Assembly (NCBI GenBank): GCA_033856195.1
Contig: JAWVFL010000055.1
Span: 1 to 64,000, forward strand
Length of the DNA: 64,000 bases
Direction of reading: 5' to 3'
Source of the DNA: VRUE01 sp033856195
GTDB lineage: Bacteria; Actinomycetota; Thermoleophilia; Solirubrobacterales; 70-9
A program made the translations under genes and the position numbers. Shown one piece after another: positions 50,256 to 57,080 of the stretch (position 1 is the first letter of the stretch; every line of letters begins with the position of its first letter). The notes under the pieces are model-generated. The model had not been told where the DNA came from. It worked only from the letters and a program-made list of their open reading frames with translations, and did not search any database.

Positions 50256-51488
50256 ATGACCCGCGAGGTCGACTTCCTCCTCATCGGCGGTGGCCTGGCC
50301 GCCGCCAACTGCGCGGCCGAGCTGCGCAAGCGCGGCGCCGACGGCTCCGTCCTGCTGGTCGGCCGTGAGCCCGAGCCGCCCTACGAACGCCCGCCGCTCT
50401 CCAAGGAGTACCTGCGCGGCGAGGCCGAGCGTGCCGACGCCTACGTCAACCCGCCCTCCTGGTATGAGGAGAACGACGTCGAGCTGCTCAGCGGCACCAA
50501 CGTGATGTCGCTCGATCCCGAGGCGCGCACGGCGAAGCTGCAAGGAGGCGACGAGGTCAGCTTCGGCAAGGCGCTGATCGCCACCGGGGCGATGGTCAAC
50601 ATCCTCCGCGTCGAGGGCGCCGAGAACGAGGGCATCCACTACCTGCGGGCCTTCGGCAACTCCGACGCGATCCGCGCCGACGCCGAGGCCGCCGAGCACG
50701 TCGTCCTGATCGGCGGCAGCTACATCGGCGCCGAGGTCGCGGCCTCGCTGACCGCAAAGGGCACCAAGTGCTCGATCGTGACGATGGAGGACGTGGTGCT
50801 TTCGCGCACCTTCGGAGAGGACGCCGGCGGCTGGTTCCACCGGCTGCTCGAGTCCAAGGGCGTGACGATCCACGGCGGCGAGGAGCTCGAGGCCTACGAG
50901 GGCGATGGACGGGTCAAGGGCGTGGTGACGAAGAGCGGCCTGGCGATCGAATGCGACGCGGTCGTCGTCGGCGCCGGCGTGCGTCCCGACGCGATGCTCG
51001 CCCAGCGCGCCGGCCTCGAGGTCGAGGACGGGATCGTCTGCGACTCCAAGCTGCAGACCTCCGCCGAGGGCATCTACGCCGCCGGCGACTGCTGCTCCTA
51101 CGAGAGCGTCATCCACGGTCGTCGCCTGCGCGTCGAGCACTGGGACGTGGCGATGCAGCAGGGCGCCCACGCCGCCCGCAACATGCTCGGCGAGGACGCC
51201 GACTACGAGGTCGTCCCCTACTTCTTCAGCGACCTCGCCGACTGGGCCAGCCTCGAGTACGTCGGACCCGCCTCCGAGTGGGACGAGGAGATCTGGCGCG
51301 GCGACCGCGACAGCGGCGAGTTCTCGGTCTGGTACCTGAAGGACGACCGCGTAGCCGGCGCCCTCAGTGTCGAGCGCTCCGAAGACCTGGCTGAAGCCCG
51401 CCGCCTCCTCGCCGACCGCGTCGACGTCTCCGGCGCCAGGGGGCAGATCGCCGATTCCGGTACGGATCTCTCGGCGATCGGCTCCTGA
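50256..51488 (+). CDS. FAD-dependent pyridine nucleotide-disulphide-type oxidoreductase (ferredoxin reductase-like)
   Basis: 410 aa. FAD-binding FLLIGGGLAAANCAAELRKRG near the N terminus, PPYERPPLSKEYL typical of ferredoxin/rubredoxin reductases and AIF-like proteins, NAD-binding VVLIGGSYIGAEVAASLTAKG (~150-170), FAD end motif GIYAAGDCC (~272), and a C-terminal reductase domain. There are no redox-active CxxC cysteines. It probably passes electrons from NAD(P)H to a ferredoxin or monooxygenase; no such partner is adjacent. Confidence 0.92.
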   Translation: MTREVDFLLIGGGLAAANCAAELRKRGADGSVLLVGREPEPPYERPPLSKEYLRGEAERADAYVNPPSWYEENDVELLSGTNVMSLDPEARTAKLQGGDEVSFGKALIATGAMVNILRVEGAENEGIHYLRAFGNSDAIRADAEAAEHVVLIGGSYIGAEVAASLTAKGTKCSIVTMEDVVLSRTFGEDAGGWFHRLLESKGVTIHGGEELEAYEGDGRVKGVVTKSGLAIECDAVVVGAGVRPDAMLAQRAGLEVEDGIVCDSKLQTSAEGIYAAGDCCSYESVIHGRRLRVEHWDVAMQQGAHAARNMLGEDADYEVVPYFFSDLADWASLEYVGPASEWDEEIWRGDRDSGEFSVWYLKDDRVAGALSVERSEDLAEARRLLADRVDVSGARGQIADSGTDLSAIGS

Positions 51489-51529
51489 CCGCGGTCGAGC
51501 CGCCCGTCGGTATTCTTAGCTCTTCGCCT

Positions 51530-51601
51530 TGCGCCCTGGTGTAATTGGCAACACGCCAGCCTCTGGAGCTGGATTTCGGGGTTCGAGTCCCTGGGGCGCA
51601 G
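51530..51601 (+). tRNA. tRNA-Gln (anticodon CUG)
   Basis: Cloverleaf read by eye: acceptor TGCGCCC/GGGCGCA, D stem GTGT/ACAC, anticodon stem CCAGC/GCTGG around loop CTCTGGA (anticodon CTG), T arm with TTCGAGT. The U1-A72 pair is usual for tRNA-Gln. CCA is not encoded. It reads CAG codons. Confidence 0.93.
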
Positions 51602-51653
51602 TTGGAAACACCTGCTCAGGGCGTCTAATCGCTTTGCTAGCTTCACTCCACTC

Positions 51654-52376
51654 GTGAGTCCTCGCCGGACATGGATCGTCGTGCTGCCCGTTACCGCCCT
51701 GCTGATTGCCGGCTGCGGTGGCGGAGGCGGCGATGAATCGACTGAATCGACCGCCATTACGACGGCAGCTCCGACCGCCCTGACCAAGACCGAGTTGATC
51801 GAACAGGGCGACGGGATCTGCGCCGAGGTAAACGCTGCTGTCGGCACAGTCGGGACGAGCAGCGCCGAAACCGGCAGCCCCGCGGGTCAAGCCACCGATC
51901 TCTACAGCGGCATGATCGACAGCCTGAAGAACCTCGGCACGCCCCAGGAAACGGACGGCTACGCCGAATTCTCCACCGCCGCCGACGAACTGGCCACGGC
52001 CGAGAACGAAGTCAAACTCGCCTCCGAGCGCGGCGACACCGGCGGCCTCGAAGCCGCCGAATCGAACGCATCTTCGGCGCTCACCTCCTTCCAGAACGCG
52101 GCGAGCGAATACGGCTTCGAAGCCTGCAGCGAAGGCCCGAGCGCACCGGTAACCGCGGCACCGAGCGGGGAAGCCGGCGGAGCGGAAGCGGGCGAAGCGC
52201 TGGAAGAAGAAGCGGCGCCTGAAGCGATCGAACCCGAAGCAGAAGCCGAACCGGCGCCCGAAGTCGCCCCCGAAACCGGCGGCGCCGGGGGTACAGCCGA
52301 AGGCGGCGGCGCCGGGGGCGCCCCAGAAGGCGGCGGAACAGGCGGCGGCAGCTCCGGCGGCATCGGCCCCGGCTAG
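51654..52376 (+). CDS. Probable lipoprotein, Glu/Ala/Gly-rich
   Basis: 240 aa, GTG start 10 nt after TAGCTT. N terminus MSPRRTWIVVLPVTALLIAGC: lipobox IAGC with Cys ~21, followed by a poly-Gly run. Residues ~45-150 form a helical domain (TELIEQGDGICAEVNAAVG ... ELATAENEVKLASERGDTGGLEAAESNASSALTSFQNAASEYGFEAC), a cysteine-flanked bundle seen in many actinobacterial lipoproteins. The last ~90 residues are a low-complexity Glu/Ala/Pro then Gly-rich spacer. Surface-anchored; role unknown. Confidence 0.8.
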   Translation: MSPRRTWIVVLPVTALLIAGCGGGGGDESTESTAITTAAPTALTKTELIEQGDGICAEVNAAVGTVGTSSAETGSPAGQATDLYSGMIDSLKNLGTPQETDGYAEFSTAADELATAENEVKLASERGDTGGLEAAESNASSALTSFQNAASEYGFEACSEGPSAPVTAAPSGEAGGAEAGEALEEEAAPEAIEPEAEAEPAPEVAPETGGAGGTAEGGGAGGAPEGGGTGGGSSGGIGPG

Positions 52377-52388
52377 GAGCCAACCCAG

Positions 52389-52437
52389 AACGAGACGCGG
52401 ATTTCCCATGCCATACATGGAAAATCGACGTTTCGTT
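52389..52437. terminator. Terminator between convergent lipoprotein and ABC genes
   Basis: Long interrupted stem: outer AACGAGACG pairs with CGTTTCGTT (one mismatch), inner GATTTCCCATG with CATGGAAAATC (one mismatch), 5-nt loop CCATA. Placed 13 bp after one stop and 6 bp before the other. Confidence 0.65.
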
Positions 52438-52442
52438 CCGAC

Positions 52443-54341
52443 TCAGGCCGCTGAGGACTCTTCCCAGGCGCCGTAGAGGCGCGAGTAGGGGCCGCCCGCT
52501 TCGATCAGCTCGTCGTGCGTGCCTGCCTCGGCGATGCGGCCGCCTTCCAGCACGATGATCTTGCCGGCGCGGCGGATCGTCGAGAGGCGGTGGGCGATCA
52601 CGATCGCCGTGCGGCCGGCGAGCAGCCGCTCCAGGCCTTTCTCGATCGTTTTCTCGGTGCGCACGTCGACATTCGACGTCGCCTCGTCGAGAATTAGGAT
52701 GCGCGGCTCGGCAAGGAGGGCGCGAGCGAAGGCAACGAGCTGGCGCTGGCCCGCCGAGAGCTGCACTCCGCGCTCACCGACCTCCGTCTCGATTCCTTCG
52801 GGCAGGGCGGCGATGAACTCCGTCGCGCCGACGGCTGCCGCCGCGTCTTCGATCTCCTCCAGCGTTGCCTCGGGTCGCCCGAAGGCGATGTTCTCACGCA
52901 CACTCCCAGAGAAGAGGAATCCCTCCTGCGGGACGATGCCGAGCTGGCGCCGCAACGCCAGCTGTTGCACCCCCGTTAGGTCGTGCCCATCGACGAGCAC
53001 ACGACCGCGCTGCGGGTCGTAGAAGCGCGCGACCAGCTTGGCGAAGGTTGACTTGCCCGCTCCCGTCGCTCCGACCAAAGCCAGCGTCTGCCCCGGCGGT
53101 ACGTGCAAGTCAACGTCCTCCATCGCCCAATTGACCCCCTCACCGCCGTCATTCGACGGTTGACTTCGCACTTTTCCGCGACTATCGCGGTTAAGTGCGA
53201 AGTCAGCGTTCGAGGCGTCCTCTGCGTAGGAGAACCAGACGTCCTGCATCTCGATCTCGCCTCGCAGGGTGCCCGGGTCTATCGCGCCGGGGGCGTCGAC
53301 CATGTCGGGCGCCGTATCGAGCAGGTCGAAGATCTTGTCCAGCGCCGCCATCCCCTGCTGGTAGGTCGTGTAGAGCTGGGAGAGCTGCTGGATCGGTTCG
53401 AAGAAGACCTGCAGGTAGCCGACGAAGGCGATGATCGTGCCGATCTGGATCGCGTGGTCGATTGCCTGGGTGCCCCCGTAGAGCAGGATCGCCGCGGTGC
53501 CGACCGAGGCGAGCAGTTCGACCCCCGGGAAATAGGAGGCGTTGAGGAAGACCGTCCTCATGTTCGCCTCGCGGTTCGCTTCGTTCAGCTCGGTCATAGC
53601 CGCCGTGTGCCGCGGCTCCTGGCCGAAGCTGCGCACGACCCGCACCCCGCTCAGCGTCTCCTGCAGATAGCCGGTGATCGCCGCGATCCGCTCCCGGGTC
53701 GCCCGGTAGGCGCCGTGGGAGACGATCCGGAAGACGATGCTGGCGGCCGCGATCAGCGGGAAGGTGATGAAGGTGACCAGGGCCAGCTTGACGTCGAGCG
53801 CCAGCATGATCACGACCACCCCGATCAGCGTCAGCACGCTCGAGAACATCGTCACGACGCCGTCGGTGACGAGCTGGTTGAGTGCCTCGATGTCGTTGGT
53901 CATGCGGCTGATCAAGACGCCGGGACTGCGGCGGGTGAAGAAGCCGATCGACATCGTCTGCAGGTGGGAGAAGACCCGCTCGCGCAGATCCTGGAGGGCC
54001 CGCGTGCCGACCCAGCCGACCAGGTAGGTCTGCAGGTAGGTGGCCGCGGCGTAAAGGATGGCGACGAAGACGAAGGCGGCGACGATCCAGTCGAGCGCGG
54101 CGACGTCGCCGGCGACGATGCCGGAATCGACCGCCTTGCCGGCAAGGTAGGGAGGGGCGAGGGCGGCGCCGGTCGCCACCAGCAGCGCCAGGAACATCAG
54201 CACGACCTTGCCGCGGTAGGGCCGCAGCAGCCCGATCATCCAGCGCACCTTGCGGGCGCGCTGGTCCTGTCCGCGCACCAGCTTCCAGAGCGCGGCGAAG
54301 AGCAGCGCGATGTTGCGGAAGCGGCTGCGCTCGGCTGTCAT
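52443..54341 (-). CDS. ABC exporter half-transporter (canonical ATPase site)
   Basis: 632 aa from ATG 54341; the frame is open further upstream but runs through the neighbour. Six-helix exporter membrane domain (~35-330), then ATPase domain with GATGAGKST (Walker A), signature LSAGQ (not LSGGQ) and ILILDEATS with catalytic Glu553. It forms a heterodimer with the 605-aa neighbour: this subunit has the good Walker B but the altered signature. A ~30-residue insert (NADFALNRDSRGKVRSQPSN) between the membrane and ATPase domains is encoded by a palindrome. Substrate unknown (drug or lipid export). Confidence 0.93.
   Translation of the reverse strand: MTAERSRFRNIALLFAALWKLVRGQDQRARKVRWMIGLLRPYRGKVVLMFLALLVATGAALAPPYLAGKAVDSGIVAGDVAALDWIVAAFVFVAILYAAATYLQTYLVGWVGTRALQDLRERVFSHLQTMSIGFFTRRSPGVLISRMTNDIEALNQLVTDGVVTMFSSVLTLIGVVVIMLALDVKLALVTFITFPLIAAASIVFRIVSHGAYRATRERIAAITGYLQETLSGVRVVRSFGQEPRHTAAMTELNEANREANMRTVFLNASYFPGVELLASVGTAAILLYGGTQAIDHAIQIGTIIAFVGYLQVFFEPIQQLSQLYTTYQQGMAALDKIFDLLDTAPDMVDAPGAIDPGTLRGEIEMQDVWFSYAEDASNADFALNRDSRGKVRSQPSNDGGEGVNWAMEDVDLHVPPGQTLALVGATGAGKSTFAKLVARFYDPQRGRVLVDGHDLTGVQQLALRRQLGIVPQEGFLFSGSVRENIAFGRPEATLEEIEDAAAAVGATEFIAALPEGIETEVGERGVQLSAGQRQLVAFARALLAEPRILILDEATSNVDVRTEKTIEKGLERLLAGRTAIVIAHRLSTIRRAGKIIVLEGGRIAEAGTHDELIEAGGPYSRLYGAWEESSAA
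53159..53204 (-). repeat. Palindrome inserted in frame in the ABC linker
   Basis: TGACTTCGCACTT at 53160 pairs perfectly with AAGTGCGAAGTCA; the inner CCGCGA/TCGCGG also pairs, with a TT/TT interruption, around a 3-nt loop. It encodes the extra residues of the linker. No comparable insert exists in typical exporters. Confidence 0.65.
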
Positions 54342-54352
54342 GACAATGCCTC

Positions 54353-54408
54353 GCGCCCAAATCGCCACGGATTCGAACACCCGGAAGTCACCGTGACGAT
54401 TTGGGCGC
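54353..54408 (-). repeat. Inter-gene palindrome between the two ABC genes
   Basis: 18-bp arms GCGCCCAAATCGCCACGG and CCGTGACGATTTGGGCGC (one mismatch) around a 20-nt loop, starting right after the stop of the 605-aa gene. It could act as an attenuator or protect the upstream mRNA. Confidence 0.65.
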
Positions 54409-56226
54409 TCACAGCCGCGCCATCTCCTGGCGCTGCTCGAGGTCGCGCTGCAGGAAGACCGAGTCGGCGAGGCCGTGCTCGGCGATCTCGCGGTAGAAGC
54501 CGCAGCCTTCGAGCAGCTCGGCGTGGGTGCCGCGGTCGACGATCCGGCCACCGTCCATCACGATCACCTCGTCGGCCAGCGAGACCGTCGAGAGGCGGTG
54601 GGCGATGATGAACGTCGTGCGTCCGGCCATCGCCTCGCGTAGCCCGGTCTTGATCGCGGCCTCCGTGGTCGCGTCGACCGAGGAGGTGGCGTCGTCGAGG
54701 ATCAGGATGCGGGGATCGGCCAGCAGGGCCCGGGCTATCGCCACCCGCTGGCGCTGGCCGCCTGAGAGAGTCAGGCCGCGCTCGCCGACGACCGTGTCGT
54801 ATCCGGCCGGCAGATCCTCGATGAACTCGGCGGCCTGAGCCCGCCGGGCGGCCGCTTCGATCTCCTCGCGGCTCGCCTCCGAGTCGGGGTAGGCGATGTT
54901 CTCGGCGACGCTGGCGCTGAAGAGGAAGCTCTCGTCGCCGACGAAGGCGATCTCGGAGCGCAGCGATGCGACCTCGACCGAGCGCACGTCTGCGTTGTCG
55001 ACCAGCACCGATCCCTCGCTCGGGTCATAGAGCCGCGCGATCAGCGCCACGAGGCTGGTCTTTCCCGACCCCGACGGCCCGACCAGCGCCACGGTCCGCC
55101 CGGCCGCGACCTCAAAGTCGATCTCGGTCAGCGCCGCATCGGATTTTGGCCCCACTCCAGTGTGGTCGATGTCGGATGCGTCGGCGCGGACGCCGTCGTA
55201 GCGCAGTGTCACGTCCTTCATCTGCACGCGGCCGCCGCCTTCGGGCAGTGGCGGCGCATCCGGCGGGCTCTCGATCTGCGGTTCGCGATCGAGGATCTCG
55301 AACAGCCGGTTGCCGGAGGCGATCGCGCGCTGCGCCATCCCCATCGCCACCCCCAGCATCCGCATCGGGCCGGCCAGGATCACCAGGTATGTGTAGAAGG
55401 CGGTGAAATCGCCGAGGCTGAGGCTGCCGTTGATCACCTCGCGCCCGCCGATCAGCAGCACGAGCGCGATCCCCATCTGCGGCAGCAGCCCGATCAGCGG
55501 CGAGAAGAAGGCCTGCAGCTTGGTCGAGTAGATGCTCTGGTCGAAGACCCGGGTGACCGCCCGCTGGAAGCGGTGCAGCTGGTATTCCTCCCGCGCGAAG
55601 GCCTTGACGATGCGGATCCCGGAGATGTTCTCCTCGGCCTCCGCGGTCAGCTCGGCGATCCGCTGCTGCACCTCCTGCACGGCCGGCCGCGAGACGCGGT
55701 TGTAGCGCGAGGCGGTGAAGACGATCAGGGGGGCGGGGATCAGCGCGATCAGCGCCAGCACCGGGTTGATCGCGACCATCACCACCGTGACCAGGGTGAT
55801 CGTCAGCAGGTTCTGGGTGATGAAGATCAGCCCGTAGCCGAGGAAGAAGCGGATCGACTGCAGGTCCACCGTCGCCCGCGACATCAACTGCCCGGTCTGC
55901 TGGGAGTCGAAGAAGCCAAGCTCGAGCCGCTGCAGGTGGGCGTAGAAGAGCTGGCGCAGGTCGAATTCGACTGCCAGCGACACCTTGCCGGCGACGAGGC
56001 GGCGCACGACGGTCAGCCCGAGGCGCAGGATCCCGGCCCCGACGATCGCCAATGCCAGCGGCAGCAGATCAGGCTGGTCGCCGTCCTGGATCGCGTTGAC
56101 GGCGCGCCCGATCAGCCATGGGATCAGCACCGTCATCCCCATCGCCGCCCAGGCAAATGCCAGGGAACCCCAGAGCTGGCGGCGATATGGCCGCAGGAAA
56201 CCCATCAAGCGTCGGTAGGTACGCAC
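54409..56226 (-). CDS. ABC exporter half-transporter (degenerate ATPase site)
   Basis: 605 aa, GTG start. Six membrane helices (~15-310), then ATPase domain with GPSGSGKTS, canonical signature LSGGQRQRVAIARAL and ILILDDATS, in which the catalytic Glu is replaced by Asp512. Together with the LSAGQ of its partner this gives one degenerate and one competent ATP site, the known layout of heterodimeric exporters. The linker before the ATPase holds an extra stretch (ADASDIDHTGVGPKSDAAL) encoded by an imperfect palindrome. A promoter and operator-like repeat lie just upstream. Confidence 0.94.
   Translation of the reverse strand: MRTYRRLMGFLRPYRRQLWGSLAFAWAAMGMTVLIPWLIGRAVNAIQDGDQPDLLPLALAIVGAGILRLGLTVVRRLVAGKVSLAVEFDLRQLFYAHLQRLELGFFDSQQTGQLMSRATVDLQSIRFFLGYGLIFITQNLLTITLVTVVMVAINPVLALIALIPAPLIVFTASRYNRVSRPAVQEVQQRIAELTAEAEENISGIRIVKAFAREEYQLHRFQRAVTRVFDQSIYSTKLQAFFSPLIGLLPQMGIALVLLIGGREVINGSLSLGDFTAFYTYLVILAGPMRMLGVAMGMAQRAIASGNRLFEILDREPQIESPPDAPPLPEGGGRVQMKDVTLRYDGVRADASDIDHTGVGPKSDAALTEIDFEVAAGRTVALVGPSGSGKTSLVALIARLYDPSEGSVLVDNADVRSVEVASLRSEIAFVGDESFLFSASVAENIAYPDSEASREEIEAAARRAQAAEFIEDLPAGYDTVVGERGLTLSGGQRQRVAIARALLADPRILILDDATSSVDATTEAAIKTGLREAMAGRTTFIIAHRLSTVSLADEVIVMDGGRIVDRGTHAELLEGCGFYREIAEHGLADSVFLQRDLEQRQEMARL
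55139..55190 (-). repeat. Imperfect palindrome inserted in frame in the second ABC linker
   Basis: CGCATCGGATTTTGGCCCCACT pairs (about 16 of 22) with the segment ending GTCGGATGCG. It sits at the same protein position as the insert in the partner gene but has different sequence. Confidence 0.45.
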
Positions 56227-56229
56227 GGC

Positions 56230-56251
56230 ACTCCACTATACAAAGTGAAGT
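56230..56251 (-). promoter_or_regulatory. Promoter and operator-like repeat of the ABC operon
   Basis: Minus strand: TATAGT (-10, 56235-56240) ends 8 nt before the GTG. It is covered by the inverted repeat ACTTCACT-6 nt-AGTGGAGT (one mismatch), the size of a TetR- or PadR-type operator. No regulator gene is adjacent. Confidence 0.5.
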
Positions 56252-56347
56252 ATTGGCCGATATCGGGCGGCCCCTCCTCCGCTCCCGCGCGGTCGCGCTA
56301 ATGGACACCGGCGATCTCACGCCCGCGCTCCCGCGTCCGGGGGCGCC

Positions 56348-56983
56348 TTAGTCGAACGCGGCGGCCTTGGCGCTGGGCACCTTGCCGTTCGTGCACTTGG
56401 GGCCGTGGCCGGGCTTGGGCAGGATCTGGAAGTTGGTTACGGCGTGGAAGGGCGTGGTCGAGCCGTCGTTTTGGGCGAGGGTGATCACGAGCCGGTAGAA
56501 GCCAGGGGGGAGGCCGTGGTAGTAGATCTCCGGCCGGGTCGCGGGCGAGTAGCTGCCGGCGGAGCCGATCCGCTCGGCGAGGACGCCGTTGGGACCGGAA
56601 TATTCGGCGAAGTCGAAGGAGCGGCCGACGAGCCGGCCGTTGCCGAAGGGGCTGTCGATCGCCCGCTGCAGCTTGACCGGGTCGACGCAGTCGGGCACGC
56701 GGTTGAGGCCGAAGCGAATGTGGCCCTCGTGCAGCTGCGGTTCGCCGCCGAAGTGGAGCGGCGCGAGCTGGAAGTTGTGGACCTTGACCTTGACGACCAC
56801 GGCGTGGCTCGTCTGGCGGGCGCCGCTGCGCGGCGAGATCACCTCGACGCTGGGCTCACCGGGGACGCCGGCCGCCTCGGCCTGAGCACGGCTGTCCTGC
56901 TTGCCGCCGCCCAGCGCCAGCACCGCCGCGATCGTGATCGCGGCCGCCACGGCAACGACGGCGATTGCGGCTCGAGTGCTCAC
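56348..56983 (-). CDS. Hypothetical membrane-anchored secreted protein
   Basis: 211 aa, GTG start 9 nt after TAAGGT. N-terminal anchor or signal helix (AAIAVVAVAAAITIAAVLALGGG), then an extracellular beta-rich domain (SVEVISPRSGARQTSHAVVVKVKVHNFQLAPLHFGGEPQLHEGHIRFGLNRVPDC ... LPPGFYRLVITLAQNDGSTTPFHAVTNFQI). The HFGGEPQLHEGHIRF and PPGFYRLVI segments resemble an Ig-like or copper-binding-type beta sandwich, with several His residues, but I cannot assign it. It is divergent from GH92. Confidence 0.75.
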   Translation of the reverse strand: MSTRAAIAVVAVAAAITIAAVLALGGGKQDSRAQAEAAGVPGEPSVEVISPRSGARQTSHAVVVKVKVHNFQLAPLHFGGEPQLHEGHIRFGLNRVPDCVDPVKLQRAIDSPFGNGRLVGRSFDFAEYSGPNGVLAERIGSAGSYSPATRPEIYYHGLPPGFYRLVITLAQNDGSTTPFHAVTNFQILPKPGHGPKCTNGKVPSAKAAAFD

Positions 56984-57080
56984 GTTTGCGGAACCTTAAG
57001 TGAGCCCGAGGATCGCCGTGCGGTCGTACTTTCCGCCGGTATGCGAAGGGAAAGGCGACCGCACGTCTAACGTTCAGTCC

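Noticed and set aside
53159..53204. Considered as a frameshift or assembly error in the ABC gene
   Set aside because: The frame is preserved through the palindrome, and both flanking domains are complete.
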